DNA of 64,000 bases from Pseudomonas sp. GGS8. GTDB taxonomy: Bacteria; Pseudomonadota; Gammaproteobacteria; Pseudomonadales; Pseudomonadaceae. A model generated the notes under the pieces. That model was not told the DNA's origin, made no database searches, and saw only the letters and a program-made list of their open reading frames with translations. Shown here piece after piece: positions 55,903 to 64,000 of the stretch; positions within the stretch are counted from its first letter, which is position 1; every line of letters starts with the position of its first letter. The stretch covers positions 1,665,001 through 1,729,000 of the forward strand of contig NZ_JALJWF010000001.1 in NCBI RefSeq assembly GCF_024168645.1, in the 5' to 3' direction. The position numbers and the translations under genes were made by a program.

Positions 55903-56241
55903 ATGTTTTACGTGCAACGCGATGCGCAAGGTCAGTTAGTGCGCGTGGAAGCCACGGCCTATGCCGAGGCCACGGAAACGCTGCCGGCCGATCACCATGA
56001 AATCCAGGCCTGGTTTGCCCACGAAGTGGTAGAAACCAGCCTCAAGCAGCTCAAGCAGAGCGACCTGGAAATGATCCGGGTACTCGACGACTTGATTCAG
56101 GTGCTGACTCAAAAAGGCGTGATCCGCGTCACCGACCTGCCCCCGGCCGCGCAAGCCAAGCTCATGGACCGGACCCAGGCCCGTGAGGCGCTGGGCGGGT
56201 TGAGCCAGTTGATCGATGATGATGAGACGGGGTTGATTTAA
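55903..56241 (+). CDS. Small conserved pseudomonad protein of unknown function
   Basis: The 112-residue acidic cytoplasmic protein begins MFYVQRDAQGQLVRVEA and contains the helical SLKQLKQSDLEMIRVLDDLIQVLTQKG and a C-terminal TQAREALGGLSQLIDDDETGLI. I recall close relatives in many Pseudomonas genomes, often mislabelled as a tryptophan synthase beta subunit, but nothing in the sequence supports that enzyme. The ribosome-binding site GAGGGAT lies upstream. It sits between lapA and the convergent lapD gene, so it may simply be a neighbour. No membrane segment, signal peptide or catalytic motif is visible. Confidence 0.83.
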   Translation: MFYVQRDAQGQLVRVEATAYAEATETLPADHHEIQAWFAHEVVETSLKQLKQSDLEMIRVLDDLIQVLTQKGVIRVTDLPPAAQAKLMDRTQAREALGGLSQLIDDDETGLI

Positions 56242-56274
56242 GTCTCCTGCCCTCTTTGGTGTTTGCATTGACGC

Positions 56275-56296
56275 CATCGCGAGCCTGCTCGCGATG
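56275..56296. repeat. REP-like hairpin
   Basis: The inverted repeat catcgcga-gcctgc-tcgcgatg lies between the convergent small gene and lapD. It resembles half of a pseudomonad REP element and may serve as a terminator for either side. Confidence 0.65.
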
Positions 56297-56308
56297 ACGA
56301 CATCAGCC

Positions 56309-58255
56309 TCACCGCCAAGGCTTCGGCTCACCCAACAACTGCCCCTGAACCCCATACAACCCCATCTCACGAATCACCGACAACTCCCCTTCGGTCTCGA
56401 CCCGCTCGGCAATCAACGGCAAATCAATGCTGTGCGCTGCCCGCTGAATCGCTTCGATGAACAGACGCTTGTCGCTCTCCTGATCGATCGCCCGGATGTA
56501 ACTGCCATCGATCTTCAGATACGCCAGCCCCAGTCGTGCCAGGTTACCGATCATGCTGAAGCGCCCACCAAAACGCTGCAGGCTCAGCGAGAACCCAAGC
56601 TCGCGCAGACGCCGTGTCAGCTGTTCCAGCACCGCTTGCTCGGGCAATTGTTCTTCGCCGATTTCCAGGGTCAGTCGTTCCCCGAGATTCGAATGAGAAC
56701 GCAGGATTTCAAAAACCTTGTTCAGCGCCTGCGGATCCGCCAACGTCGCGGAAGACAGGTTCAGCGCCAGCGACTCCTCATGCTCGGCCATCTGTTCGAG
56801 CACCAACTCCAGCATCAAAAGGTCCAGCCGCGCGGTCCAGCCAAAACGCTCAAGCCATGGCAAGAAACGTCCGGCGGGAATGGTCTGGTCCTGCTCGTCG
56901 AGCAGGCGCGACAGCACTTTGTAATGCAGCACCAACTTCGAATCGTGGCTGGCCACCACTGGCTGGAAGTACAGCTCAAAACGCTGATGGTCCAACGCCT
57001 GATCCAGCAGGGTGTGCCAGGCATGGTGATCGTCGCCAACCCGCGTCAGTGCACCCTGGTCGAGGCACGCCCAGCTCGGCTCGCCCTGACTTTCCGCCTG
57101 GGCCAGCGCCTGATCCGCCAACCCGATCACCGCTTGCGGCGAGTCGCCATGGGCAAACGGCGCCAGCCCGATCGAAGCCACCGAAGCCACGTCCGTGGCG
57201 CCCGTGGCATACAGGCTCGCCAGAGCACTCTCGAGGTTGCTCGCCAGTTGCAGCGCTTCTTCACGCACCAGCCCCGGCGCCAACACGGCGAATTCGCCGC
57301 CACGAATGCGCGTGACCAGGTTCTGGGTTTCCGGGTATTTGGCGCACTCGCGGGACAGCTGCTCGCCGACCGCTTTCAACAATTCATCGGTACGCTGACC
57401 GCCCAACCGCTGGTTCAATCCGGCCAGATCTTTCACTCGCAACAGCAGCAAATAACCCGAGCTGGCCTGCTCCGGGTTGCTCACTCGCGCGTTCAATTGC
57501 ATTTCGAAATAGCGCCGGTTGGCCAGGCCGGTCAGGTTGTCCTGGTAGGACTCGGCTCGCAGCTTTTCACTGCGTTCGGCTTGCTCCTGGAACAGCGCCT
57601 TGAGCTTTTCGACCATCTGATTCATGGCCTGCACCACCCGGCGCAGTTCCGGGGTGCGCGGCAGTTCCGGCAGGCTGAGGAATTCGCGGCGAGCGATGGC
57701 GTGGGATTGCTTGACCATATAGTCCAGCGGCTTGAGTTGCCGACGCAGCAACAACGCGCCCAGCACCGCACTCACCGCACCGCAGAGCAGCAACCAGCCG
57801 AGGCTGCCCAACGCGCTCTGCCACAGCTTGGCCAACGCGAACATCGGATGGCTGACCACCTCGACCCGCGCGGCCTGCTCCCAGCCACGGCTGACAATTG
57901 CGTCGCCACCGGCCGGCTCCAGGCCGATCAGTTTGACGAACCAGTCGGGTACGTTGGTGACCGCCGGAATGCCGCTGCGTTCGACAATCGTCTTGTCATT
58001 GGCCAGATCGACCACGCGGATGCTCGCGTAGTAACCGCTGTCGAAGATCGAGCTAACCAGCAACTCGACCATCGCCGGGTCGTCGACGTTCGGCGTCAGG
58101 GACAGCGCCAATGCCGTCGCGGCGTCCTGGGCGTGAGAACGCAACTGATTGACGTACTGGGTGCGCGAGCTTTCCAGACTGACCATGAAGCTGCCGGTGA
58201 AGGCGACCACCAGGAACAGACAGATAGCGATCAACAGCTGTTTGAACAAAGACAT
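56309..58255 (-). CDS. lapD: LapD, inner-membrane c-di-GMP receptor controlling LapG
   Basis: The 648-residue protein has a membrane helix (about 5-25), a periplasmic output domain (about 26-150) containing the conserved Trp125 that contacts LapG in studied homologues, and a second helix (about 151-171). A HAMP/S-helix (172-235), a degenerate GGDEF domain (about 236-395) with RGGEF at 318-322, and a degenerate EAL domain (about 410-648) with KVL at 446-448 in place of EAL follow. Loss of both catalytic motifs fits a receptor that binds c-di-GMP without making or breaking it. When bound, LapD sequesters LapG and keeps LapA on the cell. It starts 14 bases after the lapG stop. Confidence 0.96.
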   Translation of the reverse strand: MSLFKQLLIAICLFLVVAFTGSFMVSLESSRTQYVNQLRSHAQDAATALALSLTPNVDDPAMVELLVSSIFDSGYYASIRVVDLANDKTIVERSGIPAVTNVPDWFVKLIGLEPAGGDAIVSRGWEQAARVEVVSHPMFALAKLWQSALGSLGWLLLCGAVSAVLGALLLRRQLKPLDYMVKQSHAIARREFLSLPELPRTPELRRVVQAMNQMVEKLKALFQEQAERSEKLRAESYQDNLTGLANRRYFEMQLNARVSNPEQASSGYLLLLRVKDLAGLNQRLGGQRTDELLKAVGEQLSRECAKYPETQNLVTRIRGGEFAVLAPGLVREEALQLASNLESALASLYATGATDVASVASIGLAPFAHGDSPQAVIGLADQALAQAESQGEPSWACLDQGALTRVGDDHHAWHTLLDQALDHQRFELYFQPVVASHDSKLVLHYKVLSRLLDEQDQTIPAGRFLPWLERFGWTARLDLLMLELVLEQMAEHEESLALNLSSATLADPQALNKVFEILRSHSNLGERLTLEIGEEQLPEQAVLEQLTRRLRELGFSLSLQRFGGRFSMIGNLARLGLAYLKIDGSYIRAIDQESDKRLFIEAIQRAAHSIDLPLIAERVETEGELSVIREMGLYGVQGQLLGEPKPWR

Positions 58256-58269
58256 CTGAGCGCGTGCTC

Positions 58270-58962
58270 CTAGTTAATCGTCTCGACCGGGAAACCTTCG
58301 GCCTGCATTTTCTTCAACACGTCCTGCCAGCGAGACAGGCGTTTGGTGTCTCCGACCTTCTTGTTGCCCTTGGCGCCCGGCAGCCACAACCCTTCAGCAT
58401 TGAAAGAGTAGACCGGCAGCAAATCGGTTCGCTGGTTGGCGGGTTTGATCGCATCGATCAGGCTGTCGAGCACCAAAGGCATGGCCTCGGGGCTCGCGTA
58501 ATAGGTCAGCACCATATGCGCGCGGTTCAGGCGCAAAGCCTTGACGTAGGTAATGCGCAGCTTGTCACTGGAAACCCCAAGATGACGCAAGCTGAAATAT
58601 TTCGCGATAGCGTAGTCTTCGCAATCGCCGGCGCCCTTCCACAAGGCTTCGATAGGGGTTTCCCAATAATCGACCTCGTGCCACAGATCGATGTCTTCTT
58701 CGTAGCGCATCTGCCTGTTGAAGAACTGGTTGACTACGTTGAGCTGCTCCAGCTCGCCAACCTGTTTTTGCGTGGCCAGCAACTGCTGCCAGGCATCGAT
58801 GCGCTGCCGCCCTTCACCCAAAGGCCCGTACAATGCCTGCGCACGACGGCTGATCAGCGAAAAATCCCATTCGGCATGCAGCCCGCCCAGCATGACGCCG
58901 GCCAGCAGCAGTGCGCAGCCTAGCCAGCGCAAAGTCCGAGGAATCGCGAAACGTACCGCCAA
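58270..58962 (-). CDS. lapG: LapG, periplasmic cysteine protease that releases LapA
   Basis: The 230-residue transglutaminase-like cysteine protease has an N-terminal hydrophobic export segment (about 13-28) and the Cys-His-Asp triad. Cys114 lies in AGDCEDYAIAKY, His149 in NRAHMVLTYY and Asp166 in LVLDSLID. The GDCEDYA motif and the acidic calcium-binding neighbourhood are typical of LapG. It cuts LapA after its N-terminal retention module when c-di-GMP is low. lapG leads the lapG-lapD operon. The ATG at 58962 is the longest start, and the signal sequence begins within 13 residues, which supports it. Confidence 0.95.
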   Translation of the reverse strand: MAVRFAIPRTLRWLGCALLLAGVMLGGLHAEWDFSLISRRAQALYGPLGEGRQRIDAWQQLLATQKQVGELEQLNVVNQFFNRQMRYEEDIDLWHEVDYWETPIEALWKGAGDCEDYAIAKYFSLRHLGVSSDKLRITYVKALRLNRAHMVLTYYASPEAMPLVLDSLIDAIKPANQRTDLLPVYSFNAEGLWLPGAKGNKKVGDTKRLSRWQDVLKKMQAEGFPVETIN

Positions 58963-59193
58963 TGCGAGGCATCCAGATCAGGCAGATGGAAATCTGGCTT
59001 GATGGTGAAGGTTAGTCTGCTAAAAGACAATGGCACGGTGAGATCACTGGCGACGCGCTAAACTTTGAATGGCGGGTGCAATACAAAGATCGAAGGCAGC
59101 GATCTTTCGACTTTTGACTGTTTGACAACCCGTCAGGCAGTCTCTAGTGTCCATTTGGATCCAAATATTTCAGCCAATCAGGGTGCGTTTGTC
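58963..59193. promoter_or_regulatory. lapG / gntR divergent promoter region
   Basis: The 231-base gap carries promoters for the leftward lapG-lapD operon and the rightward GntR gene. The only clear motif is the 14-bp palindrome at 59153-59166, listed separately. The frame that opens at 59065 would run through this palindrome and has no homology-like start. Confidence 0.4.
59153..59166. promoter_or_regulatory. Perfect 14-bp palindrome, candidate GntR/VanR-type operator
   Basis: ATTTGGATCCAAAT is perfectly symmetric and lies 27 bases upstream of the GTG start of the GntR/FCD gene. It resembles the ATTGGATCCAAT operator known for VanR-type FCD regulators. Autoregulation is inferred from position and match. 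Confidence 0.6.
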
Positions 59194-59904
59194 GTGACAC
59201 AGAAGCCCAACCCTCTCAGCAGCATCAAGGTCAACGGGCCGATTCCCGCTCATCTAGCGCGCTCGGTGATTGAAGAAACCCTGCGCGCGGCCATCCTCGA
59301 CGGTCGCATTCCTTGCGGCACCGCCCTGCGTCAGCAAGACCTCGCCGACCTGTTCGGCGTTAGCCGCATGCCGGTACGCGAAGCCTTGCGCCAGCTCGAA
59401 GCGCAATCGCTACTCAACGTAGTCGCCCATAAAGGCGCGGTGGTCGCACCGCTGGTTCAGGGCGATGCAACAGAAACCTATGAGCTGCGGATTCTGCTGG
59501 AGTCCGAAGCCCTGCGTCGGTCGATGCCTCTGCTCGACGCCACCGATTTCAAACAGGCAGCGGACTATATCGACGAGTTGGAAACGGAACACGACTACAC
59601 CGAGATCGGCCGACTCAATCGGCTGTTCCACATGGCGCTTTACAGCAAGGCTCCCAATAAGAGGCTGCTAAGACTGGTCGAAGACGGGTTGAACGAAGAG
59701 GAACGCTTCCTGCGTTTCAACCTGGAAGCCATGGGTCTGGGCAAACTGTCCCAGGAAGATCACCGGGCATTGCTGCGAGCCGCCGAGAGCCGGGATGTCG
59801 AGCACGCGGTGATGTTGCTCGCAAATCACCTCAACCGGGGTGTCGAAGCCATCACACACTACCTCGCAAGCCCTGAGGCACAGCGCCGGAAAATCTCGAA
59901 GTAA
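59194..59904 (+). CDS. GntR-family (FadR/VanR subfamily, FCD domain) transcriptional regulator
   Basis: The 236-residue regulator has an N-terminal winged helix (about 17-80; LARSVIEETLRAAILDGRIPCGTALRQQDLADLFGVSRMPVREALRQLEAQ) and an all-helical FCD ligand-binding domain (about 90-225) with the metal-site residues in RLNRLFHMALY and the later NHLNRG. The start is a GTG at 59194 without a strong ribosome-binding site; the frame goes back to 59065, but the winged-helix domain and operator position favour 59194. Ligand and target genes are unknown. It lies between lapG and the mgo operon, and neither is obviously its metabolic target. Confidence 0.87.
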   Translation: MTQKPNPLSSIKVNGPIPAHLARSVIEETLRAAILDGRIPCGTALRQQDLADLFGVSRMPVREALRQLEAQSLLNVVAHKGAVVAPLVQGDATETYELRILLESEALRRSMPLLDATDFKQAADYIDELETEHDYTEIGRLNRLFHMALYSKAPNKRLLRLVEDGLNEEERFLRFNLEAMGLGKLSQEDHRALLRAAESRDVEHAVMLLANHLNRGVEAITHYLASPEAQRRKISK

Positions 59905-60662
59905 ACCGCAGTAACAGCCCCGAGCGCGCCCATTGAACGATTCGCTTTTGTTTACCGCATTTCCGAGCTGATCCGCACCGGAACTACTCCACGAACAATC
60001 TGCTTACAAATCCCCATTCACTCACACCGGACCGGTGTGCGGCGACTTCATGCCAGCTCCCCAACGCCCCTGCCACCCTCAAGCCCGATAATTGCACCTA
60101 TCAGATCATGCAGGGGCGATAGCGACTGCCGTGAATTACGCTCACTCTTGAGCTGCCAACGAATAACGACGGGCGACGCACCGCACCCGCGGAGCAGTCA
60201 CCCGCACCAAGAACCAACGGAAGGAGTCTTGTCACGGGAAAGGAAGAATCGGCGTCGCTCCCAGCCCACTTCCCCCCCTCAGATCACGTTAAAGATCCAA
60301 GTAGAAAGTTGCTTTGAGTGAGGCATTCACTCTTTATTTGAATTTTGGCTAATATCAGCTGAAAGGAGCAACTACGCCCAAATAAAACTTTACACAAAAG
60401 TCTTATTGGAACTTGTCGCACCCAACAAAGTTAAACTTTAAATTAATTAAAAAATAACTTGCCCGAAACTTTATTCGTGTATTAGTTTTTCTCCGCCGCC
60501 CCATAGACACTGGGGCAACCAGGCACTAATTAGCGACAACTCAAACCTGAAAAGCATCAATTTAATTGAGGCCCCCGTTCGTCAATAGAAAACTTCAAAC
60601 AACCGTTATTTATTGATCAACACCACCTCAGTGGTATTCCCGGATCACTTATAGGCTCGCTC
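59905..60662. other. 758-bp non-coding region upstream of mgo, with inverted repeats
   Basis: The region between the GntR stop and mgoB has no convincing gene. A 94-codon frame at 60037-60321 is Pro/Arg/Ser-rich without a pattern. Noted structures are a 17-bp near-palindrome (CACACCGG-A-CCGGTGTG) at 60023-60039, a GCCCCA/TGGGGC hairpin at 60498-60516, and a sharp fall in GC from about 60300 to 60660. The last part is probably the mgo promoter and leader. It ends with cccggatc 21 bases upstream of mgoB, which could be a GGA-type Rsm site. Confidence 0.5.
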
Positions 60663-61439
60663 ATGAAACCGACTAAAGATCGTCTAAATCAAAAGAAAGC
60701 AGAACTTAGTTCGCACCCGATCTTCTCTGAAATACATTCGTTATCGGTGCTTCAACGCTTCATGGAAACCCATGTGTTTGCGGTGTGGGATTTCATGTCA
60801 TTGACCAAGCGCCTGCAGCAGGAACTGACCTGCGTTCAGTTGCCCTGGCTGCCGCCGCGAGATCCGCAGGCTGCGCGCCTGATCAACGAGATCGTGCTCG
60901 GTGAAGAGTCCGATGATCGTCCCGCCCAAGGTCACTACAGCCATTTCGAGTTGTACCTGGATGCGATGCGCGAAGTCGGTGCAAGCACGGTCGCCGTCGA
61001 ACGCTTCGTGGCGCTGCAAAAAGAAGGTGTGAGCTACGACGTGGCCTTACAAAGCGTGGACGTCGACCCGGCGGCCGCGCAGTTCGTGCGCCACACCTTG
61101 CACACCGCGTTGCACGCGCCGGGGCACAGTGTGGCAGCGGCGTTTCTGCATGGTCGCGAGAGTGTCATCCCGCAGATGTTCCAGCGAATTCTCGATGACT
61201 GGGGCATCGGTATCGAACAGGCGCCTACCTTCCGTTACTACCTGGAGCGGCACATCGAAGTCGACTCCGAAGACCATGGCCCGGCGGCAGAAAAACTCCT
61301 CGCCCGCCTGGTCGATGGCGATCCGCAGCGTGAAGAAGACGTTTATGCCAGTGCCATTGCCGCCGTGGAAAGTCGCATCGCCCTGTGGGACGGCTTGCGC
61401 CTGAGCATGAGCGAACCGGTTGCAGAGGTGAACGCATGA
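60663..61439 (+). CDS. mgoB: MgoB/PvfA-like heme-oxygenase-fold protein (DUF3050)
   Basis: The 258-residue all-helical protein has the DUF3050 features of the heme-oxygenase-like oxidase superfamily. The N-terminal [22 protein letters not shown] carries the first His, [13 protein letters not shown] the acidic/His pair, and [23 protein letters not shown] the C-terminal metal-ligand region. Followed by an AurF-like N-oxygenase and an NRPS with 4-base coupling, it matches the mgoB (pvfA) position of the mgo/pvf operon. Its reaction is not firmly established. The start has no strong ribosome-binding site (taggctcgctc before ATG), so translation may be regulated. Confidence 0.85.
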   Translation: MKPTKDRLNQKKAELSSHPIFSEIHSLSVLQRFMETHVFAVWDFMSLTKRLQQELTCVQLPWLPPRDPQAARLINEIVLGEESDDRPAQGHYSHFELYLDAMREVGASTVAVERFVALQKEGVSYDVALQSVDVDPAAAQFVRHTLHTALHAPGHSVAAAFLHGRESVIPQMFQRILDDWGIGIEQAPTFRYYLERHIEVDSEDHGPAAEKLLARLVDGDPQREEDVYASAIAAVESRIALWDGLRLSMSEPVAEVNA

Positions 61440-62365
61440 ACGCCGCCGACTACCAATCCTTTGCCGACGCCTGGGAAAACCGCGCGACCATTCGCACCCG
61501 CCCCCGACGCGTGCTGGAGAACGACGACAAGCTGATCTATCCGCTGAGCCGGCAGCCGCTGGTGCTGAGCGAAACCTTCCTGCGCGAGTGCCCGGAACAA
61601 CGGGACTTCGCCCTGGTGCAGACGCTGTACAAGTTCATCAACGACGTGGTGATTTTCGAAACCGAGATCGTCGACAAGACCGCCCGCAGCATCGCTAAAA
61701 ACCGCTTCAGCGTGGCGTTCCCGTTCGCCTGTCGCTACGACGCCATGACCGTGGTGGTGGACGAGGACTATCACGCCCTGGTGGCGATGGATTTCATGCA
61801 GCAGACCGTCGCCATGACCGGCATTGCGCCGATCGAGTTGCCCGATGAAATCGAACTGAGCCGTGCCATCCCGGCGGCCGTGGCGCTCGCACCGGAGCAC
61901 CTGCGCAGCGCCGTGGAGCTGATCTGCGTGGCCATCGCCGAGAACACCGTGACTGGCGATGTGGCGGCATTCGCCAAGGACGATACGGTCAAGCAGTCGA
62001 TCAAGGGCCTGATGGCCGACCACTTGCTCGACGAGGGCCGTCATTCCGGGTTCTGGTCGCGGCTGGTGCGCATCTATTGGCACACCGCAAGCGAAGACGA
62101 TCGCCAGTGCATCGCGCACATCCTGCCGGTATTCATCAGCCATTACCTGACCAACGACATCCAGAAGTCCTTCGACTTCCGCCTGATCGACGCCTTGCAG
62201 GTCAGCGACGCGACGCGTCGGGCACTCAAGAGCGAAGTGTCGGGGCTGGCCTTCCCGATCAATCGCCATCACCCGCTGGTCGCCAACATCGTGCGGTTTT
62301 TCCGCAGCAGTTCGCTGCTCGATTCACCGTGCGTGCAAAGCGCCCTGAGCGACTACCTGGTTTAA
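61436..62365 (+). CDS. mgoC: MgoC/PvfB-like diiron N-oxygenase (AurF family)
   Basis: The 309-residue enzyme belongs to the AurF-type non-heme diiron oxygenases. Metal-ligand regions are visible at [27 protein letters not shown] and [13 protein letters not shown] with its E-x2-H, plus a final conserved segment near the C-terminus. AurF oxidises aromatic amines, and PvfB acts on an amino-acid-derived intermediate carried with the partner NRPS. The start overlaps the mgoB stop by 4 bases (ATGA), so translation is coupled. The following NRPS starts 13 bases after this stop. The frame can be read from 61385, but that would lie inside mgoB. Confidence 0.88.
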   Translation: MNAADYQSFADAWENRATIRTRPRRVLENDDKLIYPLSRQPLVLSETFLRECPEQRDFALVQTLYKFINDVVIFETEIVDKTARSIAKNRFSVAFPFACRYDAMTVVVDEDYHALVAMDFMQQTVAMTGIAPIELPDEIELSRAIPAAVALAPEHLRSAVELICVAIAENTVTGDVAAFAKDDTVKQSIKGLMADHLLDEGRHSGFWSRLVRIYWHTASEDDRQCIAHILPVFISHYLTNDIQKSFDFRLIDALQVSDATRRALKSEVSGLAFPINRHHPLVANIVRFFRSSSLLDSPCVQSALSDYLV

Positions 62366-62378
62366 CGAGGAGAACATC

Positions 62379-64000
62379 ATGAGACGTCTCGATATTTTGC
62401 TCATCGGGCAAAGCCAGGCCCTGACCGAACTGGCGCAGGAGCTCGAACAACACGGTCATTCACTGGCACGGATTTCGAATCCGGTGGAGCAGCCGCTGGG
62501 CACGTTTGATCTGCTGATCGATGATGCGAGCCTACCGTTTCGGGACTTCGGCAATACGCCGCGCCTGACGCTACAGCTGGGTGTCGGGCTAGCGGGCGCC
62601 TGCGGCCTGCCACCGCTGGACCTGCTGTGCACGTACAACTCGACGCTACTGAGTCGCGTGCCGGTCGCCGAAGAGTTGTCCGGCAACGGCCAGGCATTGC
62701 GCCTGCGGGTAGTGGCCGAGCTGGTCGATCACGTGGCACTGCAGGTCAGCCGCTTCTCCCGGGATGCCGACTATTTCCTGCAGGCCGAGCCGACAGCTTC
62801 CGCTCATTTCGAGCAGGTAGAAAACCTGCCGTTTTTAGAGCACCTGGCCTTCGTCCATCGGCTCAACACCACGACTGAACCACAGCTGCTGCAACTCGGG
62901 CAGGTCCCGATGATCGAACGGCTCGAACAGCGCTTCATTCAGGCTGCCGAGCGTGCGGCGCTGAACATCGCCGGCATGTCGCTGAGCTATCGGCAACTGC
63001 ACGCCCACAGCCGCGCCATCCAACAGCGTTTGCAACCGTTACTCGATCAGCATCAAGGGCCGTTGGTGGTCGGAGTCTGCCTGCCAAAATGCAGCGCGTT
63101 GTATGCAGGGATTCTGGCGATCCTCGGCAGCGGCGCGGTGTACCTGCCGCTGGAGCCAAGCCATCCGCTGCAGCGTCAACAGTACATTCTGGAAAACGCC
63201 GGGGCGGTGTTGTTGCTGCATGACGGAGAACACCCGCTCAGCGACGCGATGCCGGGGCTGGACATCAGCGCTATCGACATCGATGACGTGAACCTCGAAC
63301 ACCCCTTGATGCGCCAACGCCCCGCTCTCGACGCACCGTGCATGGCGCTTTATACCTCGGGCACCACAGGTCATCCCAAAGGCGTATTACTCAGCCAGGC
63401 CAACCTGGCGCACTTCACCGCGTGGTACGCCGACTATGTGCAGCTGACCGAACACAGCCGGGTGTTGCAGTTTTCATCGTTGAGCTTTGACTCGTCGCTG
63501 ATCGATATTTTCCCGACATTGCTGCAGGGCGCCGAGCTGATCGTGCCCAACGAGGATCAACGTCGCGACCCGTTGCAACTGGTCGAGCTGATCCGTCATC
63601 AGCAACTCAGCCATGCCTTTTTGCCGCCAGCCTTGCTGAGCATCCTGCCGCTGGACCAGTTGGAGGTCCTCGATCATGTGATGACCGGCGGCGATGTCTG
63701 CGAACCCTACGTGGTCCAACAACTGACCCGCCAAGGCAATCTCTACAACCTCTACGGACCCACCGAAGCCACGGTGCTGATCACCGCGCGCCAACTGCGT
63801 ACCGGCGACAGCAACCGGACCCTCGGCGCACCGATTGCCAACAGTCAGGTGCTGATCCTCGATGAGGACATGCAACCGGTAACCGAGCAAACCGTTGGTG
63901 AGTTGTACATCGTCGGCCCGGGGGTGTGCCTGGGTTACCTGAACAACCCGCAGCAGACAGCCGAACGTTACCTGAACCTGAGCCTGCCAAACGGCGAGAG
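62379..64000 (+). CDS. mgoA: MgoA/PvfC-like nonribosomal peptide synthetase, partial (3' end outside window)
   Basis: The visible 540 residues comprise a roughly 170-residue N-terminal region (MRRLDILLIGQSQALTELA...; LLCTYNSTLLSRVPVAEE) resembling a formyltransferase-like or accessory domain, followed by an adenylation domain. Motif A3 LYTSGTTGHPKG is at about residue 325, A5 NLYGPTEAT at about 457 and the A8 region GELYIVGPGVCLGYLN near 510. The adenylation domain activates an amino acid (Val or Leu in studied homologues) for the pyrazine-type signal products of the mgo/pvf system. The ribosome-binding site GAGGAG lies 7 bases upstream. The thiolation and reductase domains are expected beyond the window. 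Confidence 0.9.
   Translation, partial: MRRLDILLIGQSQALTELAQELEQHGHSLARISNPVEQPLGTFDLLIDDASLPFRDFGNTPRLTLQLGVGLAGACGLPPLDLLCTYNSTLLSRVPVAEELSGNGQALRLRVVAELVDHVALQVSRFSRDADYFLQAEPTASAHFEQVENLPFLEHLAFVHRLNTTTEPQLLQLGQVPMIERLEQRFIQAAERAALNIAGMSLSYRQLHAHSRAIQQRLQPLLDQHQGPLVVGVCLPKCSALYAGILAILGSGAVYLPLEPSHPLQRQQYILENAGAVLLLHDGEHPLSDAMPGLDISAIDIDDVNLEHPLMRQRPALDAPCMALYTSGTTGHPKGVLLSQANLAHFTAWYADYVQLTEHSRVLQFSSLSFDSSLIDIFPTLLQGAELIVPNEDQRRDPLQLVELIRHQQLSHAFLPPALLSILPLDQLEVLDHVMTGGDVCEPYVVQQLTRQGNLYNLYGPTEATVLITARQLRTGDSNRTLGAPIANSQVLILDEDMQPVTEQTVGELYIVGPGVCLGYLNNPQQTAERYLNLSLPNGE

Noticed and set aside
56294..58273. 659-codon plus-strand frame opposite lapD
   Set aside because: lapD is identified by domains and motifs; the antisense frame is Gln/Arg/His-rich without any domain pattern.
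60037..60321. 94-codon open frame upstream of mgoB
   Set aside because: Pro/Arg/Ser-rich translation with no recognisable pattern, no ribosome-binding site, and it overlaps an inverted repeat.

Overview
The window is a contiguous chromosomal stretch of a fluorescent-group Pseudomonas. The organism call rests on high GC with strong GC3 bias, several REP hairpins of the pseudomonad 'gtgggagcgggcttgcccgcg' type, a complete LapA/LapBCE/LapD/LapG biofilm system, and the start of an mgo/pvf operon. No rRNA, tRNA, insertion sequence, prophage or CRISPR array was seen.

Layout. (1) 1-5461: a partial membrane protein, then a tightly overlapping five-gene operon read leftward (marR, FUSC/AaeB-like pump, DUF1656, HlyD/AaeA-like adaptor, NodT-type outer-membrane lipoprotein), a tripartite aromatic-acid or drug efflux system. 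(2) 5531-8214: small housekeeping or accessory genes (orphan Phd/YefM antitoxin, DUF2789, YbaK deacylase, NfeD plus slipin). (3) 8327-20990: a six-gene leftward operon that is the most unusual part of the window. It holds a PAPS-type sulfotransferase, a 2,621-residue LEPR-motif/DUF4347/Ig-repeat exoprotein, a TolC lipoprotein, a stand-alone APS kinase, an Asp/Asn beta-hydroxylase and a second sulfotransferase. (4) 21142-28794: a GT39-type glycosyltransferase, a phage-tail-collar protein with a DUF6916 partner, and a leftward operon of three periplasmic-adaptor-type proteins (one fused to an M50 metalloprotease) plus a GNAT acetyltransferase. (5) 28795-29418: a non-coding stretch with a dead efflux-gene fragment, a terminator and REP sequences. 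(6) 29419-33124: a sulfur-scavenging operon (TauD/AtsK-type dioxygenase plus a sulfonate/sulfate-ester ABC importer). (7) 33359-58962: the Lap system, with lapE-lapB-lapC read leftward, lapA divergent and 5,711 residues long, a small conserved gene, and lapG-lapD leftward. (8) 59194-64000: a GntR/FCD regulator with a clear operator-like palindrome, a 0.76-kb AT-rich leader region, and the start of mgoB-mgoC-mgoA (pvfABC), which makes a small diffusible signal or antimetabolite.

How the parts fit. LapA is exported by LapBCE, held in the outer membrane by its N-terminal retention module, cut by LapG at a TAAG site and protected by the c-di-GMP receptor LapD. The second giant protein (region 3) lacks RTX repeats and an adjacent ABC ATPase. 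It is instead encoded with TolC and with enzymes that make PAPS, transfer sulfate and hydroxylate Asp/Asn. My inference is that regions 3 and 4 together form a secretion and modification system for a sulfated and/or hydroxylated surface protein, which I do not recognise as described.
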